Assembly: GCF_000004075.3 (NCBI RefSeq)
Contig: NC_026655.2
Span: 6,014,001-6,078,000 of the forward strand
Reading direction: 5' to 3'
Length of the DNA: 64,000 nt
From: Cucumis sativus
Taxonomy: Eukaryota > Streptophyta > Magnoliopsida > Cucurbitales > Cucurbitaceae
The notes beneath the pieces were generated by a model. That model searched no databases. It worked only from the letters and a program-made list of their open reading frames with translations, and was not told the origin of the DNA. Shown one piece after another: positions 10,391 through 22,820 of this stretch. The translations under genes were made by a program, and so were the position numbers. The first letter of the stretch is position 1. The number at the start of each line of letters is the position of its first letter.

Positions 10391-12652
10391 GTCATAATCT
10401 CCTGCAATGCCCTACTTCAATTTTGTACCATTAATGGTTGCCCACACCTCTTCCTTTCTTTTCCCTTTTCACGTTTAACGCCGTAAAGACTAAAACTGCG
10501 TTTCCTTCTTTTATTCCCACCAATTATATAACCCACCTTTTTTCATTTTTCATTTTTCTATCCCTTCAAATCCTAAATTTTTATTAACCACTACTTTTAA
10601 ATTTAGAGTTTAATCTAAATGTCCTTCAATTTTTTTTTTTATAAATTGAAAAGTTAGATTTGGATAGAAGGAGGATATATTCTACATCATCATATTGTAC
10701 AAAATAGAATATGAAGGAATATGGAGATGTTCTTGTTTTTCTCTTTTACATTTATTCTTAGATATGTACCTTCACTGGATGATATTTATGGGTAATTTGA
10801 TTGTTGTGATATTTAATAAAAAAGAATTAAGTAGGAATGAAAATTTGTAGAAAGTTGAATTACAATTGATATTTTTGTATAAGTTTAGATTTTTATACAC
10901 ACACCCTATGGGGGCACTAAAATGATGGACATAAAATATCTCTTTTATTTTTAGAAAGATTAGGTTTTGTGTGGGATTTCTTTATATTCACAAAAGTATG
11001 GAAGAATAATAATAATAAATTAATGTCCTTTTCTTTTGTATAATCATGTGTATAGGCGTGCGTGTCTATATTTGCGTGGATGAGTTTATTTCCAAATTTC
11101 AATTCATCTTATTGAATTATTAATTAGCTATATATGTATATATATATTAATAAAAAGTATTGTAGCTTTTGATAGTGTCCAATCTCAAAACTAAAATGAA
11201 ATTTAATTTTGTAAACACAAAATATATTCTATTTTCATCCATCCATTTTCTTAACTTATTTTATTCCATCTCTATAGTGTTTTAAAAAGCCAAAGTCATG
11301 GTTTGAAAATTTAAAAAAAAAATCCAAACTTACTTTTATTTGTTGAGTTTGACATCAACAAATATCGTGCGAGCAAATTAACAAAAAAAAAAATCTATAA
11401 ATTTTTAAAATGAATCAAAATATAGTAACATTTCATATTCTATCTATGTCTACGATATTAAACAAAAAAAATATTGGTAGAATTCAAAATAGTCTTACAA
11501 ATAATGATGCACATTTTGTAAATATTTGTCACGCGAATAATTTCGTACTCATAGATTTTTTTAAAAATATTTTCAGACGAATAATTTAGTATCTATAGAT
11601 TTATTTTTCCCGTATACTGTCATATATCTAATCATGTAAAGTGACCAGGTGCATTGTTTTGAAAATAATTTACTGTCTCTACTTTATCTCTTCTTAGATT
11701 GCAATATTTTTATTTCTTTGAGAAAGGAAAAAAAGATTGGTTCTGTTGCTTTTTACCAATGTTTGTGGATGGCTAAAATCACTTCTTAGAAAATCACCAC
11801 TGTTTTTTGGTTAAATTGTTTAGTGTAAGTACAAAAAAAAAAAAAAAAAAGTGTTTTTCTTCTCCTTCTACTTTTGAAGTAAGAATTTTACCTTTTGTTT
11901 TTTCCGAAGATACCTTTTTAATTGTTTTAATTTAGTCCATTTTATGAACTTTATCTAGCATGTAGCAAATTTATCACTATCTTTAAATTGAATCTATATT
12001 TGTGAAGAATATCGTTAAAATTTATAAAAATAACGTAAAAGCAAATGGCTTTGATAGACGTAACTACTAAATTTAATTAAAACTTCTTTTGATGACTTTT
12101 TCGTTAAAAGAAATTTAGTCTTGATTTCCTACATCTTTCTTAAAGAATTATATAATTTTATTTTAGTCTTTTACTAAACAAATTTGTCAATGTCTATATT
12201 GATAAACTAAAAAACATTAGTAACGCATAAATATTAAAATAAAATAAAATACTAAATTATTATAATCAAAACCGAACTTAACTTGTTTCACTATTACTTC
12301 TAATGAACTAAATCATTTGGTGATAATATTTATTCAAGCAACAAATGTTGTACTGAAACTATTTTTAACTCTAAAAAAGTTAGATAGAATATATAGTATA
12401 TATTGAATTCACACCCTCATCCATCCAGGTTAATTAAAAGCTTTTGGATTGTAATTCATAGCTAGTTTTCTTACCAAAACCACAAAGTGTTAAAAGAGGG
12501 TGAATTTAATATTGACATTTCATTCAAATTCAACGTGTTGATCACGTATGCAAGATTTTTGGAAGATGCAGAGAAAATAACAAAATTTAAGATGTTTTCT
12601 TTAGTTTTGTTAAGTGTGCAATGTGGTCAAAGATTAAGTAAAAAGTGTTGAA

Positions 12653-12676
12653 TATATATATATATATATATATATG
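12653..12676. repeat. (AT)n microsatellite
   Basis: A run of about twelve AT dinucleotides in the spacer upstream of the MADS-box gene. Confidence 0.9.
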
Positions 12677-13095
12677 CATTAGTTGATAACAAAGTAAGTA
12701 TTATAAAAGCTAATTTAAGAAACCAAAGAAATGGCAAAGAGTACATAATTAGAAGTGTCATATGGTGGACATAAAAGAGCGGCCATTCTTCTAAAATGGA
12801 AACACAAAAGACTACACAATATGGGAATTTAAGAAAAAGGTAAAAATAGTAACAAAATTATTGGGCCACCAACTTGAATACATAATCAATTTTAACTTCT
12901 ACCACCACGTTTAACTAGTAAAATTTTAATACATTAATTATGAACTATTATAATTAAAATAATTAAAACTCACAAAATATAATAAGGATATTCGAATACA
13001 TTAAATAATAGTGGTAAAATGAAATAATTTAAAATAGAGGGAAAAGTAGGTAAGTAAGGGAAAAAGAAGGTGGGAAAAGAAATGAATAGTAAAAA

Positions 13096-13119
13096 GGGTG
13101 GGGGGAGGGGGAGGGGGGG
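13096..13119 (+). promoter_or_regulatory. Strong G-quadruplex-type tract in the MADS-box promoter
   Basis: Four G-runs (3, 6, 5 and 7 G) separated by single bases lie 307-330 bases before the TM8-like start codon, on the coding strand. It meets the usual G3+ four-run pattern. Any effect on transcription is inference. Confidence 0.6.
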
Positions 13120-13296
13120 AATCATTGGAAAATGGGGTCGCATCGCCCATCCAATTCCATACCCCCACCCACCTTTTCTTTTTTATTCCCATAATATTTC
13201 TTCACGCCGTCAAATATTTTTTTTAATAAAACGCCGCCGAATCCAATATAATATTTGTTTATTTCCTTTTTTCTGACTTATATAATATATATTGCA

Positions 13297-13316
13297 TGAA
13301 TGAATGAATGAATGAA
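13297..13316. repeat. (TGAA)5 microsatellite
   Basis: Five copies of TGAA about 110 bases before the MADS-box start codon, just before an AT-rich TATA region. Confidence 0.9.
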
Positions 13317-13330
13317 TCTATAAACAACCC

Positions 13331-13356
13331 TCTATATATATATATATATATATGTA
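13331..13356 (+). promoter_or_regulatory. TA-repeat that may serve as TATA region of the MADS-box gene
   Basis: A CTATATATATATA run lies 70-95 bases before the ATG at 13426. It is placed where a TATA box would be expected, but its repeat nature makes the exact element uncertain. Confidence 0.45.
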
Positions 13357-13425
13357 TGTATAGCTCTCTTACTGATTATTACTTTAATTAATTAAAATAG
13401 TTTAAGAAAAAAAAAAGAGAAAAAA

Positions 13426-14705
13426 ATGGGAAGAGGGAAAGTTGAGCTGAAGCGAATTGAAAACCCGACAAGTCGGCAAGTGACATTCTCGAAGCGTCGG
13501 AATGGACTTTTGAAGAAAGCTTATGAACTCTCTGTTCTTTGTGATGCCCAAGTTGCCCTTCTCATCTTTTCCCCTTCCGGCAAAGCCTACCAATTTTCTA
13601 GCCATGAGTTCGTCTTCCCTACTATATATGTGTGTGTATGTGCTCTTTTGTTTTTCTTTTTTCTGGGTGTTAATATTTTGATATTGGTTGCAGCATGGAT
13701 GGAACCCTAGCCAGGTATAGGACTGACGTCGGGCTACCACAATCCAACCATCCACATTCACGAGCTCTGGTATTTCATTTCTCCATTAATTATGTTTACA
13801 AGTTGATATCTCTGTTTTTACTTTAATTAATCTTGCTAATTATTTGATTTTTTTTTAATTTATAGAATTTTAATTAATATTTTCACTTTTTTTTTCTTTC
13901 AAGAAACACTTTAAATTTTAGTTAGATTCTAAAAATGAGAACAGATTGTTTTTTTTTTTTTTTTTTAAGTTAAGAAAATGGATAATTGGTTATAGTTTGT
14001 GTCTTAAATCACCCCTTTCGTTGTTCTAAAAAAATATGTTGAAAATATCGAATTAGCTCTGGGAGGATAATTTCAGATTCACAAAAAAGAAAGCAAGTTT
14101 TTATAAATTTCTTATTTTCGTTCTCATAACATTTGACATAGATTAAGAAAAGAACGATAAACAATAATCAAATAGTATATGATCATTATATATCGTCAAT
14201 CGTGATTTTGAATGTGGGTTCTCAACATTTCCTATTTTGATTCTGAATTTGGGCCTTTAATAAAATTTAACTAGAGTTGAGGGTTTTGTGAGTATTTGCA
14301 ATAGTTCTTTGTTAAAACTTGTGTTAGTCATTAATGTGATGGCTGTGGTTTATGCAGTTTTGGAAGACTGAGATGGACGATATGAAAAGATCAATAAGCA
14401 GCATGGAGGCAAGATTAAGGTTAAATTAAAACGTGATTAATTACTTTTTTGATAATTAATTGTTTAAGTTTTAATTAAAAAAATTACATATGATCACATT
14501 AAAGTTCTGTAATTAGATATATATATATATATATATGGTTGTGTATCCTACTGCGTATTGTAGACACTTTGTTGGAGAGGATCTCGAACCGTTGAACGTG
14601 AAGGAGTTAAAACAGTTAGAAAGGCAAATGAGCGTTGGAATTGAACGTATTCGCTCTAAAAAGGTAATGTTCTGTAAACCTTTAACCTTTTTTTGATCAA
14701 TTGAG

Positions 14706-14741
<36 letters not shown>

Positions 14742-16238
14742 CGTTGTTGAGTGTAGACCTTAAAACCGAAAAAAGAACTATTGTTTTATATTTGTTGTGA
14801 TATTAATATACATACTAACTATAATTTCGATCAAATTTTGAATCCATTTTTCTTGTGTTTATATATCTTTTTGATAAAAAAGTTAGATCCAATTTAGTTA
14901 ACAAGATAAAATTCAATTATCTTAGTTAAAATTATTAGTTTGTTAATGTCTCATTTGATAAGCTAATATTTATAAGTTTAATAACTACAACATTAAACTA
15001 TAGTTCTTTTTTACCACTATACTTTTACCTTTGGTTAATACATAGGTGCATCATCATAAATTGAAATAGGTGATAAGGGTCCACCCAAGTGTTTTTCTTT
15101 ATTTTTTTTTTATAAGAAACCAAAAACACAAAAAAGAAAAATGCTTTTAAAACTATGGCTTAAAAGGATTAGGGTTAGCGCATTTAGCTTATTGGTGGAT
15201 CAATTATAGTTTGCACATCATTTGATTGTATATTATTTAATAATTTTGTTCTATTTATTTTGTATGGATAACAAATGGACAGAGACGTATCATAGCAGAG
15301 CATATAAACCTGTTGAAAAGGAAGGTAACATATATGACATCTTCATATAGTTTCAAAATTAAACATTTAAATGAAATTAACTAAAAGATAAATAAATAAC
15401 TATTTGGATTTTGGTTATAATGATTTATAATTAAATGCAAAAATGGCAGTATAAGGGTTTGCAAGAGGAGCACAGCCGTCTTCAGAAAAGAGTAAGAAAT
15501 TTTTTTCTAATTATTAACTATTGTGTTCCACACATTATAACAAAATATATATACTTCATTTCCCCCCCTAATTATGTTTTTAAATTTAATTAATTAATTT
15601 GATTGTGTGTGTTTTTCTTATTAATTTTAGTTGAATCAGCTTAAGGATGTGGTTGTCACAAATTCTTCAAGAAACTCAGATGCTAATCCTGCCTCTGCAC
15701 TTGAAATGTAAGTTTAAGTTCTCTGTCTTAAATTTATTTTTAGTTAAAACAATTAACTCAGATCCCACGTTGATTTTGGATCAGATTTTTTTTTAGCCTT
15801 CAGGTTTTAAAACGTTAATTTAATTTTTTAGTTTGGTTTTAATTTAGTTTCTTAAGTTTCAGAATGTTTTGATTTTACTTTTAGGTCATTTTTAAGTTTT
15901 GTTTCAAAGCATGTTTATGTTTAGTTTTCATCAAGATTAAATTTTAGAATTTGAAGTTCACTTTTTAATTATTTAAAATTAATAAATAAACATGGACACT
16001 AATTAATGGTTCAAAGTAATTAAAGAAAAAATTTGAGATTAAAAGTAAAAATTTTGAAACCATAATCAAAATTGAGACAAAACTCAAAACTGTATCATAT
16101 TTTTAGTATATAAATAAATATACCCAACTCTTGTAGAATATTATTAATAAGAAAGGAAAAATGAAAAATGAAGAAAGAACTAAAATAATTTGTGAATTTT
16201 CCTGCAGTGAATTTCAGGTGGATGGCTTACTAATTTAA
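13426..16238 (+). CDS. TM8: TM8-clade MIKC MADS-box transcription factor (ERAF17-like)
   Basis: Eight exons join in frame: 13426-13607, 13694-13769, 14358-14419, 14564-14663, 15283-15324, 15450-15491, 15631-15707 and 16208-16238. They encode 203 residues. The exon sizes 182/76/62/100/42/42 are the classic MIKC pattern. Residues 1-60 form the MADS DNA-binding domain (start [20 protein letters not shown]). A short I region follows, then a keratin-like K domain with KELKQLERQ and [18 protein letters not shown]. The tail is short ([14 protein letters not shown]). The AYQFSSHD segment and overall layout fit the TM8 clade, to which cucumber ERAF17, an ethylene-responsive flower gene, is assigned; that link is from memory. 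If intron 7 is retained, translation stops at once (ATG TAA at 15706), giving a protein nine residues shorter. OsMADS32-like or other MIKC membership is less likely. Confidence 0.85.
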
Positions 16239-19200
16239 CCAATGTGTGGGGTTGATGATGATGAAACTTTTTGTGTTTGGAAAAAGTACTTGTGTAATTC
16301 TACTTTGATTTTAATTCTGAGATTCCCAACAGTACTACTTGACAGCATAAAGAAAACAATCTTACTTCTTGCTGATGAAAACTGTTTAATTACATCTATG
16401 GAAATACAATTATCATCTATTACACAAGTTCTTAATTTCCATAAGAATGAACATTTTATGGCCATTTGATTGATAATGATATGAAGAGATAAACCCTAAT
16501 TCAACCTAGTTGTTAAAGGTGATTTAAACTTATGGTGCTACATATTATGGTTACATACTTTTAAGTTTAATTCTTTTCTTAATTGTTGCAAATTCAAGAT
16601 TGTTGATGATATCGATTATGTTTGACAATAAATAATTGAGAAAACTTTATACTTTTCAGGAATAAAAAAAACCCTAATTTGGAAAGCTCCTCTTTAATAT
16701 ATGAAATAATTAAGGAAATTGTTTGAAATGAAAAACTATTAAAAATAAAAAATATATATAATAATTTGGGGTTTTACTGTGTTTGGTAGATAAGTGATTT
16801 AGACTTGAGAAAAAACAACACCATTCATTAGCAATATGTAGATTTGAAAAAATGTTTAGAAATATTTTATGATTTCAAATCGAAATGATTTCAATCTCTT
16901 ATTTATGTTTGGAAGTAAATTGATTTGAAATCACTAAAATTAAAGTTTCTTGTTTGTATATCCACAGAGAATGGAAAGTATATCCTCTTATTCTTTTGCC
17001 CTTAACGTAGGTAATTGTATTAGTAATCATAAATTATTTTGTGTGCATGTATAATAAAATGTATTGTTAAGTTAAAACGAAAAGAAAGAAAGGTAACATT
17101 ATAAATTTGATGTACTTAATTGTCTCTTATTTTTGTTAACAAAAAATGGAGATTCCAAGCTTTTGACACATTTTGGTTATCTATCAAAACTTGCAGCCAC
17201 CCTCCCCCCCTCGGCTTTAGTACCACCGGCCCACAGCACAGCGCAGCTGCGGTAGGTTGTCTAAATCTTCAACCCTAAAAAAAGGTTTCCATATTTTCCG
17301 TTTGTTGGCCGTAAGCTTTCGTATTTTCCTTTTTCAGTATAAGGTTTGTTGACGTCCAGTGTCTTCGCTTGATCAGTGTAGTTATGGTGCTTTTTCACCT
17401 CAAAATTATATTTAGTTTCTTCCAACCAAATTAGGATGGGAAATTTTATTATAGGTTCCTTACCTACTAACCTCTCACTGAAGTATCTATTTCTTTATAT
17501 ATGCGAATACACATGGGCGAGCTTTAAAATGGTGTGTCCATGAAGGAATTTCATCATCTCTCCCTCCATGAAATGCAAAGAGCCATGTGAATTTGGAGCT
17601 AGCCTCCCCTATAACACCCAAATTCAAGCCCAAATTATGAGATTGTGCCACTGCATATATGATGTGTGAAATGAAATTTCATTTCTCATAAACCTATCAA
17701 ACCAATGAATTCATGTTTATTTTAATTCACTACTTTATGACTTCCTTTGACAAATTTTCCTAAGTTGACCTACTTTAAATTATATGTTTAGTAGCCTTTT
17801 TAGAGTGGTGTATTCTATACGTTTTTTAAGTTATCTATAATAGATTATCAAATTTTTAATTTTGTGTCCAACAAGTTCTTACCACGATCATTTTTTTTTT
17901 TGAATGGATAAATTTGTTATGACATATTTGAATTTTTTTTAAAAAAATCTATTGAATAGTTGTGTTAGGAGTGCAAGCAAAGTCTTTTCTTACTTAAAGA
18001 AGAAAGTAATATTGGATATATAAGTACAATTATAATCATTGAATTGTGGTTTTAAAAGTAACGTCGTAAGAATCTATGTCTAAAGTGAACAATATGGTAT
18101 TAAAAGCTACAATATTTATTAGACACACAATGAAATGGTTAGGGTTTTATGTGATATTACCAATCAGGCCTAAAATGATGTTTAGATTAGAAAGAAGAAG
18201 CAAAGCAATGTGATGATGAAAGATTGTTTGGTCTTTGAGGATCCTTTCCTTTGGATTCTCTTTTGAATATTTGAAACTTTTTCCTGAACTAAATATTGCC
18301 TCAACTTTTGTTGCCTTCTGCAATCCAAATCTTGCAATTTTGACACCTCTCCTCGTATTTCTTTTCTTTATCATCCTTTTTCTTTTCCCAACCTTTTTCT
18401 TTTTCCTCTTTTTCCCCCACCAAAATTAACTTCCAGAATTATTTTGATACTAAATATACACCTCTTACTCTCTAGCTAGTATACACCAATTGTGCTCTAC
18501 TTTTAATTCAATTTTTTTTTCTTTTTATTTGTTTAAAAATGATAATAAATAGCACTCTTTCTAGTGAGATCTTTCTTTATTTAACTTTCTTGTATTGATG
18601 TTGAGATCTATTGTCTGGAGCTATATATTTATTATGTGTATGTCTCTAGTGATATTATGAAAATTTGGTTGTAGGTTGTAGTCCAACTATTATTGATTAC
18701 TGTGGATTTTTTGGACTTTTATGTAGCTTTCTATTCTCACACATTGATCAGAAGGATTTTTTTTATATATATATTAATGGGTTGTTTCTCATGCTTGATT
18801 ATTATTATTATTGTTTTTACTTAGAGTTAAGTACGTTAGATTTTACTACTTTTATTTAGGTTATGAAAGAAAAATTATTTAAGTTGTGTCGGATTGCTTT
18901 AATATTTATATGTGAGTGTCATCTGTATGTACTATCGATAGATTAGTTAGATTTACCTAATTTAATGGCTCAAAATTTGTTTAAAAGACAAGGAATATTT
19001 AATAATGAAAACAAAAAGGATTTAGTATATCTTAATCCAATATGAGCTGACTTGCTTCATTGGGGGAGGGAGGTTGAGTTGGATTTAGAGAGTTAACCTT
19101 CAATAATCATGAGCGGTTGCAAGTACATCTATTGTAAATAAGGGGGTGAAGGTTTTGGAAGATAAACAAGTGGTGGAAGGTACGAACGAGATTGATCGCA

Positions 19201-20682
19201 TGATGACCAAAATCCTCTAATGGAAGTCCAGTCTGATTTGTTCGAGGTTTTTAGATTACTAATCTTTTCGATGTTGATTTTTTTTGTTAAAAAGATTGTG
19301 TCTCACTGACAATGTAGATAGTTCTTATTTATTAAAAAGTCCTCATTTCAAGTGAACGAGAACAATATTGCTCACAATCTAGCTAATATCGTTGATGCCC
19401 TCTTTTAGAGACTTTCAAAGTCAAGTTGTCTATGCATTGGATGTACGTTTCCGTAATTGATAGATATAAGAGCACAATTAAGGGAGGAAAGTTTTGAGTT
19501 GAGAACCTATTGTATGAACTAAACTCTCATTGTTGTTAACATGTAAATGATCTATATATTTAGCCATCATCAAATTTGAGAGGAATCTTGTCAACATGTC
19601 ATATAAAGGAGTGAAATAACGAACACAATTATTATTATGGATTAAAAGATAGAAAAAGTGAAGCAAAATGATAGCAGAAGTAGCCCAATGATAAGAATAA
19701 AGTGATCTTAATCTTTGTGGAAAAACAGATTTTGGACTTTAAATTAACCCGCAATAGAAGGGATGATTCTCTTTTTCTGGTGAAATTTTGGTCACTTTGA
19801 GATTTGAATTAAAGAAGAAGTCAAATTGCATAAATATAACAATCTCAGCTTTAAAAGTATCAGTGCAACAATTCTTTTCTAGACATAACAAAAGTTAAAT
19901 TACCATTTTTCATAGGTTTAGTTAAATTGAGCTTTAAGTCAAATAGTACAATTGTATGTTGACGATCAAAAGACTTATAATTCATTTTGTCCGTATACTT
20001 TAATTTCATTTTCATTCCATACAAATTTATTTCAATGATTCTTAAATTTAAAATTCAAAATTAACTGTCATCAAGATAGATTAAATGATGATGTAACAGT
20101 AATTTTAATAAAGTGAAAACTAAAAGAGATGGAACCTATTTTATAAAAAGTGTGTCAACAACAAACTAGCCACATTCAAAATGTTATAAATGCAACAAAA
20201 TCAAAATGTTTATAAACATCAATCCAAACATGCACCTCATCTCACAAACACATAATAAAGTTGTTCAAATAGAACAAAAAAATTTGTAAGCATGATTTAG
20301 ATTAAAAAAAAAAAAACGATAATAATGAAAGTACAGAAACTAAATTATAATTTTTAATCATAAAGAAGACTAAATTTAAAATTGAAATGGAGGTTACCTT
20401 AAATTGAGATGTATTAGTGCTCCTCTAAAAATCAAAAGGTCCAAATTTCCATAGGGTACTAAAAGAGTCACCAAATAGATAAAATTGTAATTGAGTAGAG
20501 ATAATAAGATAATGCTTGAATGTGCAAGAAAAAACGAAGAGTTTTTTTTTTTTATATATTAAAAATGGAAAGGAGTCTAGTAGGAAAGAGAAAAACAAAA
20601 ACAAAAATCGAGGGATTGGATACTAAATGAAATCAACAAAAATTTGAGAGAGTGATGATAATTTTTGGTTGGTTTCTACTTT
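16239..20682. other. 4.4-kb spacer between convergent MADS-box and SPL genes
   Basis: No complete gene was found. The left end should hold the MADS-box 3' untranslated region and the right end that of the SPL gene. A GC-richer patch at 17196-17255 and a possible retroelement scrap at 19343-19399 (listed separately) are the only departures from AT-rich DNA. Confidence 0.45.
19343..19399 (+). pseudogene. Possible scrap of a LINE-type RNase H-like domain
   Basis: One frame reads SFQVNENNIAHNLANIVDA, which resembles the end of the plant non-LTR retroelement RNase H-like domain (pattern V.RE.N..AH.LA..A). Stops surround it and no other element part is evident, so this is a weak call. Confidence 0.3.
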
Positions 20683-22709
20683 CTACTCCCAATGAAAAGG
20701 AAGAGTAGATGGGGATTGATTTCCAGGATTGTCGGAAGAAATTCCAAAGATCCCGGAGAAATTAAGAACTCCATGAGGATGAGGATGAGGATGGTGATGG
20801 TGATGGTGATGAGTGTCATTTGAAATCTGAACAGAAGAAGAAGAAGTATCGGAAGAATTGTCGAAAGCATTTTGATGGGTTAATGGATGGAGCAAAGAAA
20901 TGGAGGCGTTACGTTGTTGTTGTGGCTGATGATCACTCTGAATCTGTGTCTGTGGTGATGACAGAAGAGAGAGAGCACAATCTGATTCATTAATCCCAAT
21001 TCTGAATCTGTCGTATATCATCTTGTTCCTTTCGCTGCCCCCTCCGCCGTGCATAAGCCCTAACGGCGGCGAGGCTTTGTAGTTGTTGATGCTGTTGGTT
21101 TGATCGGATGTTTCCACAAATAGGCTCTGCTGTTTTTCCACGAAATTTAGTTGTGGGTTCCGGTTGTGGTGGACGCCGGAATCTGTTGCGTTGTCGCTGC
21201 CTCCGGACGACCACCCGTGGCTACTCACCGTGGTTGATGGAAACACTTGTGAGCTCGTAAATGGCAACAACTGGGGACCTAAAATTTATTTTAATAATAC
21301 ATTAGACTAATTGATTGTTTTCTACCATTCCATTTTATTGAGAGTAATTATGTTTAGAGTAGTAATTACGGTTATGAACTTTATAGTTGTTATATATACA
21401 TCTCTTCTTTTAACCAAACTAAATGTAGAGTGTTAGCAATTTTTTGTTGAGTTCAAACATCACTATCTAATTAATGTTGATGAATTCCTTTAACTTCAAT
21501 ATGATGAAGTTTAGCACAAAAAGAACTTTGACCATTTAACAAATCAGTCATGGGAAGACTTTACCAAAATTCATAAATTCAACGATAGTTACATTTTCTT
21601 CAAATTTCATGTTGTTCACATGTTTTGCAATTGGTTGAATGCATAAGAGAATATTTGACCATTACTTGATTTTATAATTTGAAGGATAAAGTTTTGCCAA
21701 AATTATCCATATTTGACTGTAATTTCACAAATTTAGAGATGAAAAATGATTTTTTTTTAAAAAAAAAAAAGTAAAGAAAGGGTAGAAGAAGAAGATGAAA
21801 TCTTGCTACTTTAACTTCACGTCTAAAAAGATTTTTTTTAAAAAAATATTCTAACCTTGATGATAAGAGAAAGGACCGGCAGCAGATCGAGGCAAGAGGT
21901 CAGTCTGAGGCTTCCTCCGTCGTCGGTTATGGCCATCGAGCCGTTTCCGGCAGCTTCTCTTTCCTTCGTCAAATTCCTCAAGTGAATGAAACCTATAGAA
22001 AGAAGAAGAAGAGAAAAAAAGGAAAAAAACAGAGCATTGCAAAACAGAGGAGATGGGAATTCAATAATGCTTGCATCTTTAAGATACCAAAATTGGGTAA
22101 AAAATTTCAACCAGTTTTGGAACTTTCAATTTCTTACTTATCTCAACTTTTTATGCGAGAACTTTCTCATGAAAAGACTAAAATTCCAGAGCCAAAACGT
22201 TCTGGAAAAAAACTTTTAACCATACAGAAAGAGGACAAATTTCTTCAGATAAAAACACCAACAGTTCCCATTTCCATCCAAAAAGCAAAATCAAAGCTCC
22301 CCATTTTCTAGCAAAGCATATAAAAAATGTTCCTTGAAGCTGCTACTTTTCTTCAAGAATAAAATAATGGGTAATCCTCAAAAGTTGTTGACAGAGAACA
22401 GAACAGAACAGATCAGTCATACCATGATTAGCAAAAGAGAAAAAAAAAAAAAAAAAGGACCAAACAAGAAAAGAAATCTAAGTCCCAACGTTTATACCTA
22501 CTACACTGCTGACAAAATCTCTGTTTCAAGCCAGCAATTGTAACTTGAGGAGTCTTTGAATGGAGCTCACAAACTTTATGGCGTCTATGGTAATCTCTAC
22601 AGTTGCTTAGATCTGAATTGCATCCATCTACAAGACAAGAAACTGGTTGAGTGTTACCATTATGAGTACCTCTGGCTCTCTTTGATGATCCTGAGGTTGA
22701 TGATGCCAT
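20683..22709 (-). CDS. SPL13: SBP-box transcription factor, SPL13 type, miR156-targeted
   Basis: Three minus-strand exons, 22709-22498 (212 nt), 21992-21856 (137) and 21278-20683 (596), encode 314 residues. The SBP domain covers about residues 23-101. Zinc finger one is C25, C30, C47, H50; zinc finger two is C66, C69, H73, C85. The bipartite nuclear signal [18 protein letters not shown] follows. The exon 1/2 border falls in the middle of the SBP domain at CSR, as is standard. The last exon encodes the miR156 site ([12 protein letters not shown]), a His-rich run built from GAT/GAG-type repeats, and the C-terminus TLPFHWE, which matches Arabidopsis SPL13 (PFHWE). It is shorter at the N-terminus than Arabidopsis SPL13, which has about 90 residues before the SBP region. 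A 5' untranslated intron (22713-22820) explains the start immediately after the AG. SPL16-type naming is also possible. Confidence 0.9.
20775..20813. repeat. Trinucleotide/hexanucleotide repeat encoding a His/Pro run
   Basis: Tandem GAGGAT and GGTGAT units within SPL exon 3 read on the minus strand as consecutive His codons followed by alternating His-Pro. Such runs vary in length between alleles. Confidence 0.8.
20959..20978 (-). promoter_or_regulatory. miR156 target site in the SPL coding sequence
   Basis: On the minus strand the 20-nt site reads GTGCTCTCTCTCTTCTGTCA, the canonical miR156 recognition sequence of plant SPL genes. It is nearly perfectly complementary to the conserved miR156 and lies in the codons for CALSLLS. 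It predicts age-dependent cleavage or repression of this transcript. Confidence 0.95.
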
Positions 22710-22712
22710 TTC

Positions 22713-22820
22713 CTACAAGAAAATTTTGACTCAAAGTTACTATCCCATAAAGCTACAAGATCTATACACCAACCCCATTTAGTTGAAATTTTTCAAGAGC
22801 CAACCAAAGAAAATGCTTAC
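22713..22820 (-). other. Likely 5'-UTR intron of the SPL gene
   Basis: On the minus strand a GTAAGC donor follows CCTTTCAAA, and a TTCTTGTAG acceptor sits three bases before the ATG. The intron would be 108 nt. The upstream untranslated exon is CT/GA-rich (22821 to about 22930), so transcription probably begins to the right of 22.9 kb. Confidence 0.65.

Larger units (their letters stand above)
8556..13095. other. 4.5-kb AT-rich spacer between DUF3339 and the MADS-box gene
   Basis: No gene was recognised. A minus-strand open frame of 160 codons (9824-10306) has low-complexity Phe/Leu/Ser content and no family resemblance, so I do not call it. Local features are a T12A12 palindrome (8790-8813), a GATAA repeat (9839-9859), a G-rich tract (10022-10042), ACGT elements (10156-10390) and an (AT)n run (12653-12676). 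Confidence 0.5.

Noticed and set aside
17196..17255. GC-richer patch with GCAGCTGC, considered as a relic exon or microRNA stem
   Set aside because: No open frame with family resemblance and no extended hairpin arm pairing.
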